From Butyrivibrio sp. MC2013 (GTDB taxonomy: Bacteria; Bacillota; Clostridia; Lachnospirales; Lachnospiraceae), in NCBI RefSeq assembly GCF_000424585.1, contig NZ_AUKE01000006.1, positions 62,001 through 126,000 on the forward strand: DNA of 64,000 nucleotides. Reading direction: 5' to 3'. How positions within the stretch are numbered: the first letter of the stretch is position 1; each line of letters begins with the position of its first letter. Under the pieces are notes generated by a model. It ran no database searches. It worked only from the letters and a program-made list of their open reading frames with translations, and had not been told where the DNA came from. Below, piece after piece: positions 17,673-28,100 of this stretch. Made by a program: the position numbers and the translations under genes.

Positions 17673-19607
17673 CTAGCTGATCACAGCAAGATAAGAGCTG
17701 ATAGGAGCTATCTCTATCTCATTCCCCTTAGTAACAGACTTTGTGCAGATACCGTCAGCCTTTATAACACCCCCCTCAGCCAGCACCTTATAGCTGCCGC
17801 TTACAGGAGCCTTGATGACAGCCGGGCTATCCGAAGCATTATATACTACGAACAGATCCCCTGCTCTATAAGCCACCAGTTGCGGCTCATCCGGGCTATC
17901 CAGGAAGCTGATCTTATCTCTCACTTCTTCCGCAGCAACCATATGCAGAGAAGGCAATCTCTTTCTAAGCCTGATCAGCTCTTTGTAATAATCAAGCATT
18001 GCAGCCTGGTCATCCGTCAGGTCATATTTAATAGAATTCAGGCTAAGGGGCATATTAAAGCTGTTCTCGTTAAAGCCTTTAGACCTAAGTATCTCCTCTC
18101 CGTGAAGGAAGAAGGGGATGCCCTGGGAAGTAAAGACAATAAATGCTGCCAGCCTGTTCATCAAGAGCCTGTCCTCTAACGAAGCATCCTTCCTGGACAT
18201 GCAGATGCGGTCCCAAAGGGTCATGTTGTCATGGCAGGACACATAATTGATCACACGGCAGGGACTTGTTGCCCAGGCTTTTACCTTGCCCTCTTCTTCC
18301 CTCTCAGGGTCAGTCTCAGGGTGGCTGCAGGCAGCTACTACAGAGAAGCGTATATCTGCCTTGGAATCAAGGTCCCCCGTTGCAAAGCCGCATTCCGTAT
18401 TCTCAAATACATTTCCTCTGATGCCATCCCTTATGTCATCAGAGAAAGCACCTATCCCGTCTATCCCCCTTATCATAGCCTTTGTGGCTCTCTTGTTCAC
18501 AGGCAGCACTGACTCGCCTCCCAGCCAGCCCTCGCCATAGAGGAGGACATCAGGTCTGATGGCTCTGAGAACTCTGTTCACCTCAGCCATGGTATCCAGA
18601 TCAAGGCAGCCCATAAGATCAAATCTAAAGCCGTCTATATGATATTCCTCCATCCAATAGCGCAGGCAATCTATGATATATTTTCTGACCATGGGACGCT
18701 CAGAAGCCACTTCATTGCCGCAGGCACTGGCATCAGAATACTTATCCCCATCCTTGCGATAGAAATGATCGGGATAGACTCTCTGAAAAGATGAGTCCAG
18801 ATCATAGGTATGATTAAATACCACGTCCATGATGACGCCCAGCCCCTCCTCATGGAAGGCCTTTATCATCTCCTTGAACTCTCTTATCCTCACTCTCCCG
18901 TCATGGGGATCTGTGGCAAAAGAGCCCTCGGGGACCATATAGTTCACCGGGTCATAGCCCCAATTGTAATTATCCTCATTATCAATAGTGGAAACAGCTT
19001 CGTCGATACTGCCAAAGTCATAGACAGGCATGAGCTGCACATGGGTGACACCCAGAGCCTTAAAATGATCAAGTCCCGTAGGCAGACCTGCCCCGGTCTT
19101 AAGGCCCTTTTCTGCAAGTCCCAGATATTTTCCCCTGTGACAAGCATGCGAGGATATATCTCCCGTAGCATCCAGTATAGAAGTCTCACATATAATCGCA
19201 TCAACAGGGCTTGCAAGTGCAGGTCCCTTGTCACTGTCAAAGCCCTCAGGATCTGTGAGAGCAAGGTCTATGAGCATAGACCTTGCACCGTTGCAGCCTG
19301 TCGCCCTGCTGTAGGGATCCTGGCTCACACGTCCGTCTACTCTGTAGGTATAATAAGTTCCCTCAGCCATATCACCGCTATAGGTCCATGTGCCATCTTC
19401 GGAGACTGTCATGGTATGGGACTCGTATGCATCATCCGTATCATTATTGTAGAGCTCAAGGACTACGTTTTTCGCCTTTGGAGCCCAGAGGCGAAAACGG
19501 GCTCTTCCATTATCATAAAAAGCCCCAAGATCATCTCCCCTGTATATGAAGTCCTCTTCTATATTGCTGATGTTGTCACAACTTGCCATTTCTATATCGT
19601 CTGTCAT
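17673..19607 (-). CDS. pulA: Type I pullulanase, GH13_14
   Basis: Debranches alpha-1,6 linkages in pullulan, amylopectin and glycogen. In this 644-residue protein residues 15-110 form a CBM48-type beta domain (ARFRLWAPKAKNVVLELY). The type I pullulanase signature YNWGYDP is at about 215. Catalytic elements follow: VVFNHTYDL, DGFRFDLMG (nucleophile Asp about 327), YGEGW (Glu about 355) and VSCHDN (Asp about 459). There is no signal peptide, so it acts on imported maltodextrins or stored glycogen. Its start overlaps the stop of the LacI regulator gene by 4 bp (ATGA). Confidence 0.95.
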   Translation of the reverse strand: MTDDIEMASCDNISNIEEDFIYRGDDLGAFYDNGRARFRLWAPKAKNVVLELYNNDTDDAYESHTMTVSEDGTWTYSGDMAEGTYYTYRVDGRVSQDPYSRATGCNGARSMLIDLALTDPEGFDSDKGPALASPVDAIICETSILDATGDISSHACHRGKYLGLAEKGLKTGAGLPTGLDHFKALGVTHVQLMPVYDFGSIDEAVSTIDNEDNYNWGYDPVNYMVPEGSFATDPHDGRVRIREFKEMIKAFHEEGLGVIMDVVFNHTYDLDSSFQRVYPDHFYRKDGDKYSDASACGNEVASERPMVRKYIIDCLRYWMEEYHIDGFRFDLMGCLDLDTMAEVNRVLRAIRPDVLLYGEGWLGGESVLPVNKRATKAMIRGIDGIGAFSDDIRDGIRGNVFENTECGFATGDLDSKADIRFSVVAACSHPETDPEREEEGKVKAWATSPCRVINYVSCHDNMTLWDRICMSRKDASLEDRLLMNRLAAFIVFTSQGIPFFLHGEEILRSKGFNENSFNMPLSLNSIKYDLTDDQAAMLDYYKELIRLRKRLPSLHMVAAEEVRDKISFLDSPDEPQLVAYRAGDLFVVYNASDSPAVIKAPVSGSYKVLAEGGVIKADGICTKSVTKGNEIEIAPISSYLAVIS

Positions 19608-20689
19608 AATTGCCTCTCTTTCAGGGCTTCATCATAAAGCCTGGGATTGACATGCAGAACAGAATCCTTGGAATCATGGCGCCTCACCATAACTCTTGGT
19701 CTTGCTAAAGCTGTGGAGTGCCTCACTATAAGTGAGGGCCTAAGAAGGTTCTTGGACAGGGCCACTCCGTCCATGAGAGTGCGCAATATCATAAAAGAAC
19801 ACTTGCCTATCTCCAGGCGGTTCTGCCTCACGGTAGTAAGAGGCGGAACCATAGAAGCCGCAGCAGGTATATCATCAAAGCCTATCACACTGATATCTTC
19901 AGGAACCGAGTATCCCTCAGCCTTGCAGGAGGCGATCACTCCTTCTGCTATCTCATCATTGCCGCATACTATAGCCGTTACACCCATATCCAAAAATCCC
20001 GGTACATGGTAGTGAGCAGCATCTGCCACAAAATAGCCATATACTGCCATTGACGGATCCAGGGGCAGGTGGTGGTGGGATATACTCCTAAGATATGCTC
20101 TCATCCTCTGATCGGATATCATGGAATCCTTGGAGCCATCCAGAAAGGCTATCTTCTCATGGCCCAGAGCTACCAGGTGGGCAATGGCCATATCGATACC
20201 CTCTTCAGAGTCAGTACCTATATAGGAGATATTGGGATTGGACTTTATGAAATTGTCCAGGAGTATGGTAGGCACCGAAGTGCTGCCCAGCTGTGCCATC
20301 CAGGGATCTCCAAGGGCAAAGCCCACGAGAAAAGCAGCCTTGTAGCCCTTCTCCAATATATATGATTCATAGCGGTGAGCCGCCTGAAAATCAGGTCCAG
20401 TCTCTTCTATCTCTACGCTCATGCCTGCTCTGAAGGCAGCCTGCTTGTAGCCCAGGACTATATCATAACCAAAATCATCGGCCTTCTTGTAATCCATATT
20501 CTCTATGAAGATACAGACCTTATCATCTGACGCAGTCCTCATCTTCTTTTTGGTATATCCCAGCTCTACTGCAGTATCCAGGACCTGCTGCCTAAGGTTT
20601 TCACTGATGTCCTTGGCATCATTGAGCCCTTTGGATACGGTACTGACAGATATACCCAGTTTGTCTGCAATGTCTTTAATAGTTGCCAT
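19604..20689 (-). CDS. LacI family transcriptional regulator
   Basis: A 361-residue DNA-binding repressor. The N-terminal helix-turn-helix MATIKDIADKLGISVSTVSKG is classic LacI/GalR, followed by the hinge helix and a periplasmic-binding-protein-like sensor domain (FLVGFALGDPWMAQ, VCGNDEIAEGV, ISVIGFDDIPAA). It is co-transcribed with pulA (4-bp overlap) and divergent from the sugar ABC transporter genes, so it probably controls both directions in response to a maltodextrin-type ligand. A candidate palindrome, TGTGAAAACGCTTTCC, lies at 20857-20872. Confidence 0.93.
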   Translation of the reverse strand: MATIKDIADKLGISVSTVSKGLNDAKDISENLRQQVLDTAVELGYTKKKMRTASDDKVCIFIENMDYKKADDFGYDIVLGYKQAAFRAGMSVEIEETGPDFQAAHRYESYILEKGYKAAFLVGFALGDPWMAQLGSTSVPTILLDNFIKSNPNISYIGTDSEEGIDMAIAHLVALGHEKIAFLDGSKDSMISDQRMRAYLRSISHHHLPLDPSMAVYGYFVADAAHYHVPGFLDMGVTAIVCGNDEIAEGVIASCKAEGYSVPEDISVIGFDDIPAAASMVPPLTTVRQNRLEIGKCSFMILRTLMDGVALSKNLLRPSLIVRHSTALARPRVMVRRHDSKDSVLHVNPRLYDEALKERQL

Positions 20690-21012
20690 ATAAAACCTTT
20701 CACGAAAAAAAGCGAAAATACTATTTCGAGATTGTATTATAGCGCATAAAAAGCTTAACTACAACGAACGAAAACTAGCGAAAATCTATTTGGTTAATAA
20801 TACACAAAATGACAATATCCCATTTGTGAGAGATGACGAAAAATCAAAATCGCTATTGTGAAAACGCTTTCCGTGGACTATAGTAATATCAGATTCACGA
20901 AAACTTGCGAAAACTCATTGTTATTTTCCGTCATTACCACGGAAACACATGCGAAAATGAGCGAAACAAGGTAAAAACGGTCAAAACTTACAACGATCTA
21001 GGAGGAATGAAA
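20690..21012. promoter_or_regulatory. Divergent control region with CGAAAA direct-repeat pairs and a LacI-like operator
   Basis: The 323-bp spacer between the LacI gene and the binding-protein gene holds four copies of CGAAAA-N4-CGAAA(A/C): 20703-20718, 20769-20784, 20898-20913 and 20952-20967. The half-sites in each pair are exactly 10 bp apart. Two pairs lie on the pulA side and two on the transporter side. A separate palindrome, GAAAACGCTTTC, at 20860-20871 looks like a LacI/CcpA-type operator. Confidence 0.7.
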
Positions 21013-22311
21013 ATGAAAAAGAAAGTATTAGCAATGTTCCTGACAGGACTGATGACAGTATCTGCCCTTGCAGGCTGCGGCAGCAAGGAAGAGACAAAGC
21101 CCGCTGCTGAAGGTGCTACTGAGAGCGCATCCGAAGAGAGCGCATCCGAAGAGAGCGCACAGACACCTGCAGATGAGAAGATCACTGCTACTATCACAGT
21201 ATGGGGTCCTCAGGAAGATCAGGACGATGCAAACGGCAACTGGTTAAAAACAGAGTGCGAAGCTTTCGCAGCAGAGCACGCTGACTGGGACCTGACTTTT
21301 GAGTACGGCGTATGCTCCGAAGGTGATGCCAAGACTAACGTAGCTACTGACCCCACAGCAGCTGCTGACGTATACATGTTTGCCAACGACCAGATTCCGG
21401 ATCTCCTCGCTGCAGGCGGCATTGCTGAGCTGGGCGGCACAGCAGTTGAGAACATCAAGGCTTCCAACTCTGAGACCATGGTCAACACAGTGACCTATGA
21501 CGGCGGTGTATACGGTGTTCCTTTTACTTCCAATACCTGGTTTATGTACTATGACAAGAGTGTCTTTACTGAAGACGATGTTAAGAGCCTGGATACAATG
21601 CTGGAGAAGGGCGTTGTAGCATTCCCTCTTTCCAACAGCTGGTATATCGCTTCCTTCTATGTAGGTAACGGATGCACACTCTTTGGTGCTGACGGCACAG
21701 ACGAAGCAGCAGGCTTTGATTTCTCAGGTGACAAGGCTGTAGCAGTTACTGATTACCTTGTAGATCTGGCAGCTAATCCCAACTTCAGAAATGACGCTGA
21801 CGGACTGGGCATCGCAGGTCTTGGCGACGGCTCTGTAAGCGCTATATTCTCAGGTTCATGGGATTATGACGCTGTCAAGGAAGCTCTTGGCGACAACATG
21901 GGTATCGCAGCAGCTCCCACTTTCAAGGTAGGCGGCACTGATGCTCAGATGAAGGCATTTGCAGGCTCCAAGGCTATTGGTGTTAACCCCAACTCCAAGA
22001 ACCCTCAGGTAGCAGTTGCACTTGCAAGCTACCTTGGAAGCGCTGATGCTCAGAAGGCACACCTTGAGATGCGCAACATCCTTCCTACAGATTCTTCTAT
22101 CGATGTAGCAGGCAACGACCTGGCAACAGCAGTTCAGGACGTTCTGGCCAAGGCTTCCACAGTTCAGCCCCTTGTATCCACAATGGGTCAGTACTGGACA
22201 CCTGCTCAGTCAATGGGTGACGAAATTGTAAACGGCACAGTTACTCACGACAACGCAGCTGACAAGACAGAGGCAATGAACACAGCTATGAACTCCGCTT
22301 CTGTAGAATAA
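21013..22311 (+). CDS. Sugar ABC transporter substrate-binding lipoprotein (maltose/maltodextrin type)
   Basis: Extracellular solute receptor, family 1. I place the start at 21013, 7 nt after AGGAGG; this gives a 432-residue precursor. Its signal peptide MKKKVLAMFLTGLMTVSAL ends in the lipobox L-A-G-C. An acidic linker follows with a tandem S-A-S-E-E duplication encoded by a 15-bp minisatellite. The mature part resembles MalE (TITVWGPQEDQDDANGNWL, VYGVPFTSNTWFMYYDK, GIAAAPTFKVGG). It faces the pulA operon across a shared control region and precedes two permease genes. The ligand is inferred from this context to be a maltodextrin. Confidence 0.93.
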   Translation: MKKKVLAMFLTGLMTVSALAGCGSKEETKPAAEGATESASEESASEESAQTPADEKITATITVWGPQEDQDDANGNWLKTECEAFAAEHADWDLTFEYGVCSEGDAKTNVATDPTAAADVYMFANDQIPDLLAAGGIAELGGTAVENIKASNSETMVNTVTYDGGVYGVPFTSNTWFMYYDKSVFTEDDVKSLDTMLEKGVVAFPLSNSWYIASFYVGNGCTLFGADGTDEAAGFDFSGDKAVAVTDYLVDLAANPNFRNDADGLGIAGLGDGSVSAIFSGSWDYDAVKEALGDNMGIAAAPTFKVGGTDAQMKAFAGSKAIGVNPNSKNPQVAVALASYLGSADAQKAHLEMRNILPTDSSIDVAGNDLATAVQDVLAKASTVQPLVSTMGQYWTPAQSMGDEIVNGTVTHDNAADKTEAMNTAMNSASVE

Positions 22312-22346
22312 TAAGCAGTATTCCTATCGGCGACTTTAGGATATTA

Positions 22347-22388
22347 AAGAGGCCGCAGGCTGCTAATGGCGGCTTGCGACCTCTTTTT
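22347..22388 (+). terminator. Intercistronic terminator between binding protein and permeases
   Basis: AGAGGCCGCAGGC and GCTTGCGACCTCT form an imperfect stem followed by TTTTT. It lies 36 bp after the binding-protein stop and before the permease ribosome binding site. Such a hairpin commonly lowers permease expression relative to the binding protein. Confidence 0.75.
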
Positions 22389-22419
22389 CATCAGGCAAAA
22401 ACCCTTAAGGAAAAGGATT

Positions 22420-23778
22420 ATGAAAAATAAAAAAATAAAAGCAGATAATACTGTTCTTGCTGCACTTGCAGGCGGTGATATCTATACCAGGCTCTCAACT
22501 GTCATAATGGGTCTTGGCTGCGCCATGCACAAGCAGATCGTAAAAGGAATCCTCATCTTCTTTGTTGAAATAGCTTATATCTTCTTTATGATCACCAAGG
22601 GCATCAGCTGCCTGGCAGAGCTCCCGGGACTGGGCGAAGCAGAGCAGGGCAAGGTATGGAACGAAGCCAAGCAGATATATGAATATACCCAGGGCGACAA
22701 TTCACTGCTGATCCTCCTCTACGGCGTGGCAGTGCTCTTTGTCACATTCCTCTTTATAGTATTCTGGGCCATCCAGCTCAGGGAGTCCTACTATCTCCAG
22801 CGCAGGATCGAGCAGGGACACCCTGTCAATAATTTCAGAGAGGATATCAGGTCTCTGGCCAATCAGAACCTTCACATCTCTCTCATGGCCCTGCCTCTTA
22901 CAGGTATCATGGCCTTTACCGTAGTGCCTCTGATCTTCATGATAAGCATGGCCTTTACAGAGTATTCCAAGGAAAACAACCACCTGGCCCTCTTTGACTG
23001 GGTAGGCATGGTGAACTTCGGCAGGGTACTGAACCTGGCAGGCAACATTGGCCGCCAGTTCTGGGGCGTACTGACCTGGACTCTTATCTGGGCCGTATTT
23101 GCCACACTTCTCAACTATATCATGGGTATGATCCTGGCCATGATCATCAACAGGAAGGATACCAAATGGAAGGGCTTTTGGAGATTCTGCTTTGTACTCT
23201 CCATCGCAGTGCCTCAGTTTGTCAGCCTCATGATCATGCATATCATGCTCCAGCCCCAGGGTGCCATCAATGTCATCCTGAAGAATCTGGGACTGATAGA
23301 CTCCTCACTTCCCTTCATGACCAATGTGATGTGGGCCCGTGTTACCATTATCATCATTAATCTCTGGGTTGGTATACCCTACACCATGCTCCAGGTAACA
23401 GGCATCCTTCAGAATATACCTGTAGAACTCTATGAGGCAGCCAAGATAGACGGAGCAGGCCCTGTGACCATCTTTGCCAAGATCACACTGCCCTACATGC
23501 TCTTTGTCACCACTCCCTACCTCATTACCTCTTTTACAGGTAATATCAACAACTTCAATGTCATCTATCTCCTCTCCGGAGGCGGTCCTACAATGGTAGG
23601 TGACACAGCCGGCAAGACCGACCTTCTGGTCACCTGGCTCTACAAGCTGACTGTAGATCAGCAGTACTACAACATCGGAGCTGTCATCGGTATCTTTACA
23701 TTCATAGTATTGTCCATCGTGGCACTGGCCACCTACAGAAACTCCGGATCTTACAAGAATGAGGAGGAATTCATGTGA
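22420..23778 (+). CDS. Sugar ABC transporter permease, MalF-like
   Basis: Membrane component of the carbohydrate importer. The start at 22420 (MKNKKIKADN) has AAGGAAAAGGATT upstream; a longer frame would run into the terminator stem. The 452 residues have an extended N-terminal membrane/loop region before the binding-protein-dependent transport domain, as in MalF. The EAA loop that contacts the ATPase is EAAKIDGAGPVTIFAKI. Its stop overlaps the start region of the second permease. No ATP-binding subunit is encoded nearby, so it presumably uses a shared MsiK-type ATPase encoded elsewhere. Confidence 0.93.
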   Translation: MKNKKIKADNTVLAALAGGDIYTRLSTVIMGLGCAMHKQIVKGILIFFVEIAYIFFMITKGISCLAELPGLGEAEQGKVWNEAKQIYEYTQGDNSLLILLYGVAVLFVTFLFIVFWAIQLRESYYLQRRIEQGHPVNNFREDIRSLANQNLHISLMALPLTGIMAFTVVPLIFMISMAFTEYSKENNHLALFDWVGMVNFGRVLNLAGNIGRQFWGVLTWTLIWAVFATLLNYIMGMILAMIINRKDTKWKGFWRFCFVLSIAVPQFVSLMIMHIMLQPQGAINVILKNLGLIDSSLPFMTNVMWARVTIIIINLWVGIPYTMLQVTGILQNIPVELYEAAKIDGAGPVTIFAKITLPYMLFVTTPYLITSFTGNINNFNVIYLLSGGGPTMVGDTAGKTDLLVTWLYKLTVDQQYYNIGAVIGIFTFIVLSIVALATYRNSGSYKNEEEFM

Positions 23779-24629
23779 TGAGAAATCCCAGAAAAACCAT
23801 AATCAATATCTTAGTACATGCATTTCTTGCGGTCCTGGCCTTTATATGGCTCCTCCCCATCTTCTGGATCATACTGACCAGCTTTAGAAAGGAAAAAGGC
23901 TCCTATGTAAACTCCTTTTTCCCAAAGAGCTATACCTTTGACAACTATATCAAGCTCTTTACAAACAGGAATGTGCTGAACTTCCCTCAGATGTTTGCCA
24001 ACACCCTGATCATCGCAGTATGCACCTGCCTGATATCTACATTCTTTGTACTGTCAGTCTCCTACTGCATGTCCAGGCTCCGTTTCAGATTCCGCAAGAC
24101 CTATATGAATATGGCCATGATCCTCACTCTCTTCCCGGGCTTCATGTCCATGATCGCGGTCTACTACATACTCAAGGCCATCGGCTTATCCGAAGGTTCC
24201 ATGATCCGCGTGGCTCTGATCCTCATATACTCGGCAGGTTCGGGACTGGGCTTCTACATAGCCAAGGGCTTCTTTGATACCATACCCAAGTCCATAGACG
24301 AAGCAGCTATCATCGACGGTGCCACCAGGTGGCAGATCTTCACCAAGGTCACCATGCCCCTGTCAAAGCCCATCATCATCTACACTGTGCTGACTTCCTT
24401 CATAGGCCCCTGGGTTGACTTCATCTTTGCCAAGGTCATCTGCAGAGCCAACTCCAAATACTTCACCGTAGCCATCGGCCTTTGGAACATGCTCCAGAAA
24501 GAGTACATCCACGACTGGTACACCTGCTTCGCAGCCGGCGCCGTATGCGTATCCATACCCATCGCCGTCCTCTTCATCTTCATGCAGCGCTACTACGTCG
24601 AAGGCATGGCCGGCGCCGTCAAGGGCTAG
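23778..24629 (+). CDS. Sugar ABC transporter permease, MalG-like
   Basis: Second membrane component of the importer. Six helices are predicted, and the EAA loop is EAAIIDGATRWQIFTKVTMP. I place the start at the ATG at 23778, which overlaps the MalF-like stop (TGATG) and lies 10 nt after AGGAGG; a GTG at 23775 is an equally plausible start. The C-terminal GMAGAVKG is typical of MalG proteins. It is the last gene of the operon; a palindromic mobile element follows 51 bp later. Confidence 0.93.
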   Translation: MRNPRKTIINILVHAFLAVLAFIWLLPIFWIILTSFRKEKGSYVNSFFPKSYTFDNYIKLFTNRNVLNFPQMFANTLIIAVCTCLISTFFVLSVSYCMSRLRFRFRKTYMNMAMILTLFPGFMSMIAVYYILKAIGLSEGSMIRVALILIYSAGSGLGFYIAKGFFDTIPKSIDEAAIIDGATRWQIFTKVTMPLSKPIIIYTVLTSFIGPWVDFIFAKVICRANSKYFTVAIGLWNMLQKEYIHDWYTCFAAGAVCVSIPIAVLFIFMQRYYVEGMAGAVKG

Positions 24630-24680
24630 TGAGTCACGGGGACGTGACAGTTTGACTCATCGTTACAGTTCATACAAGCG

Positions 24681-24979
24681 CTGTTACAGAAGTTATTTTC
24701 CTCGTTCGCGCACTCCAAATGGTGTTTTGCTAAATTCTTCATCGCAGCCTTCTTGGTAATGCGCCTCACTCGAAAGAAACTCGCAGGGACGAAGGTGGAG
24801 TTTTTCAAAATAATGGTCATTTGGCGTCAAGACGCCAAATGACCATTAAGTATATATTTCCTTCTTCGCCCTGCTCAGACAACTTTCTCGTGGACGCTTT
24901 GAAGGCCGCTAATGAAGAATAAGCAAAACTACCATTTGAAGTGAATGCTCACTGCGGAAAATAATCTTCTGCATCAGCG
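24681..24979. mobile_element. MITE-like palindromic element, copy A (with nested hairpin)
   Basis: A 299-bp non-coding element. The terminal inverted repeats are GCTGTTACAGAAGTTATTTT at the left and the complement of GCTGATGCAGAAGATTATTTT's first 20 bases at the right. The inner arms are homologous to copy B at 56088-56310, including CAGACAACTTTCTCGTGG and the CCTCACTCGAAAGAA segment. The centre differs by an insertion holding a perfect hairpin, ATGGTCATTTGGCGTC/GACGCCAAATGACCAT (about 24813-24846). No transposase is encoded, so it is a non-autonomous element. Confidence 0.8.
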
Positions 24980-25125
24980 CGATTATTTCTGATGAACTAT
25001 CTCCCGATTACCATCTACAAAGCCAGCTCCTACAGCAGTAAGTTTCTCCTGTATTTCTTCTCTGTTACTAATCAAGTATTCGTCAAACAGTATCACATTT
25101 TTTCTTTTTATCCTCGTAACTCAGA
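24980..25125. other. Spacer after MITE copy A
   Basis: AT-rich spacer between the palindromic element and the end of the DUF4832 lipoprotein gene. I see no gene, and no clear terminator for that lipoprotein gene. Confidence 0.4.
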
Positions 25126-28100
25126 TTATTTATCCAAGAATCTATACGTCTGCATGGGCATCTGGAAGTCATCGTGGTTGGTAGAGTGTACCAGTACCCA
25201 GTTGTCATCCTTCAGTTCCATACCAATGCCAATGGTGGAGGCAAGTGCCTTGTCAGCTGTGCCAAGCTTTGACTTTGCTATCTTTAATTCCATCTTGTCT
25301 GCTGCCCAGGAGTAGTAAACAAGTCCGCCTGTCACGTCTTCAAGGGGAGCCCAGCTGGTGCTGTTAGTAGTCTGGCGCCTTAAGAGCCCAGATTCCACTA
25401 CATAATCAGAGCCGCTTGTGCCGGGCTTCCAGATCCAGTCCAGCTGGTAGCCTGTAGACGTGTCATTGTCAGTATTGAATTCTATAGCATAGTGAGGATA
25501 TGTATCTTCACTGACTCCGCTTACTCCCAGATAGAGATAATCACTGTCATCTGTTACAAAGAGGCTCATCACAGAGTCCATATAGAAGGGGCTCACACCA
25601 TCCCATACTCCCAGGCTTCCTTCAAAGGTCTCTGCGGGAGCATCCCCGCCTTCACCGGAGCCTGATCCGCTATCAGAGCCGCCGCCTGCCTGGCCGCCTC
25701 CGTTTCCGCTGGAAGCCATGTCATAGTAGAAGAGCTCTGCGCCGTTTGTAGATCCCAGCTCAGCCCAGTCGTCGTCTATATAGCGAAGGCCTGCGCCAAT
25801 AGTATTGCCAAGAAGCCTGTCCGCCTTATCCAGGGCCTCCTTTTTGATCCTGACTTCAATAGTATTATTGACTGTATCTACAAGCGCATTCATGGGATCG
25901 GCTACATAAGCTGTAAAATCCCATTCCCAGTCGCCGTTTGAATTAGCCTTATATGCCAGGTTTCCGCTGCCGGTATCGCCTTCTATCATGTAATCGATGC
26001 CGCCCGGGGCAAAAGGCCATGTACTGGTCATACCACTGTCTGTACTGCCATCAGTTTCCAGCATTACCTGCCAGTGAGACAGGCTGCTATATGTATGCTT
26101 TGCAGCAAGATAGATGTAGTCATCATCATCTGTCATCCATATGGTCTCTGCGGGACTAGTATACACAGCTTCCACATCTGACCAGTCTGCATAGCTTCCG
26201 CCCTCAAAATAGCCGCTGCCTTCGGGCGCTTCAGGTTCATCCGGCTCTTCTATCTCTGTATAGCCCTTGGTCAGCTTGATATAATCAAGGTCAGGTGCAT
26301 AGCCATTATCATTGTGAACTCTCAAGGTGTTAATGCCTTTTTTCAGATTCAGATTGGCAATGGTAGTACCAAGAGTAGTCCAGCCGCCCGTGGACTTAAA
26401 TACCACTTCCACACTCTCGCTCCCTGCTGCCTCGCCGCCGTTGACATCAATAGTCGCTGTCCTTTTTGCTTCTCCCAGTACATAAGCTATCTCGGCTGTA
26501 TAAGGGCCTTCTTCATCAACTTCGATATGGTCAAAATAAAGGCTTCCGCTCTCACCGTCTCCTGTTCCGATCCAGCCTACCATCATGCCGCCGGATGCCT
26601 TGTAATTATCAGACAATGTTGCCTTACCTTCCAGCTGCTGATTCTCGGCTTCATACTTGCCATCCACGCCGTCGGGTACAGGTTCGGGCTCTGCTACTGC
26701 GCCGGGTCCCAGATCATCATCTACAGGCTCATATGTCACTTCTCCTGCATTCTCTACTGTGAACTCTCCCAGTGTCAGCCAGCCGTCATCTCCCTGCCCT
26801 TCGTTGGCAAAAGAGAATAATACGCCGCCCCTTAAGGGATTGCGGACCTTGATACAGAGGCTGTATGTACCATCGCCCAGTCCATGCTCAACTATGACGC
26901 TGTCAAAACGCACTGCCTGCCCATCTGCAGCCACTTCATCCAGATCCCAGTCTGTGTAATACTTTTTAACCAGGGTGCCATTTTCTTTGACGCCTATCAT
27001 AACAGGCCAGGTCTCGTGATCGTAGTAGAAGGGCGCCACGCCATTGTTCTTCATTGTAACTGACAGAGGAAGAGATGTATCACCGCCTATCAGCTCGCTA
27101 TAATCAGCAGTGACTACCTGCAGGTCGTAGCCCAGTCCCTTGGAAGCTGCAATGGCATTGTCTCTGGTAGTGCCCTTATAGCCCTTGATCTGGTCGCACA
27201 TCAGCCAGCTGGCGTGAGTCTCATCCACGCAGGCCTGCCAGTTCTGGGTATCAGATGTGGGATTTCCTGTGAAAATAGTGCCCTGCAGGGGAGGATATAC
27301 CTCTCCGCCTACGCAGGCAAAGGTCCAATTGTCATTTACTCCCTGATTGATCAGCCTCTGCATGAAGCTCCAGTCCTGACCCCCCTTTGCTGCAGACAAG
27401 GTAGCGTAGGCAAAAGAGTCATCGTGATAGCCTGTAGCAAACGAAGGGTCATCCACTCCATCCTTGGGCTCTCTCACTATTAGACCCGTAGTCTTAAAAG
27501 CATCATTGTAAGCACTGTATACTTCTGAATATACCTCCGCAGGTATGCTCCAGTCAGGCTTGCCATCTGATGTATCCTCATCAAAGGGCCAGTTGTGCCA
27601 TTCGCCCCAAAAGCCCAGTAGTCCTTCCGTGATATAGCCTATCCTGGGATCACCGTCATACTCCGCGCCAAAGGCCGCTATAAAGTCCTGCATGGACTGT
27701 CTGAAAGCGCTGTTTGAATAGTCAGGGCAAAGACCGGCTCCGCCCAGATCAGAGGGCTCATTGTAGGGCCTCATAGTCAGACCGCCGTCTATAAGATACT
27801 GAGGCACACCAGTATCCTCTCCGGGATAATCGTAATAGAACCTGAGGACTGCCTGATGTCCTCTTCCTGCTATGGTATCCAGCCTGTTCTCCAGGGCCGT
27901 CCAGTCATATACTCCCTCTGCGGTCTCCACTTCATTGACAGCTATATAGAACCATTCCATAGAATGAGGAAAAGTGGACACACCCGAGAAGGGTATCAGT
28001 CCCTTAAGAGGATTGGTGTCAGCTGTATCTCCTGCTGCAATATCATGGGATCTGATATCAAGAGTCACTTCAGTCTCCTCTCCCTCTCCGGATCCTTCTG

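Noticed and set aside
24626-24820. Small minus-strand frame sharing F-F-R-V-R-R...K-K-A-A with a frame at 56131-56319
   Set aside because: Both frames read along the same arm of the palindromic element. The similarity comes from the DNA repeat; neither has a ribosome binding site, and the frames diverge outside the arm.
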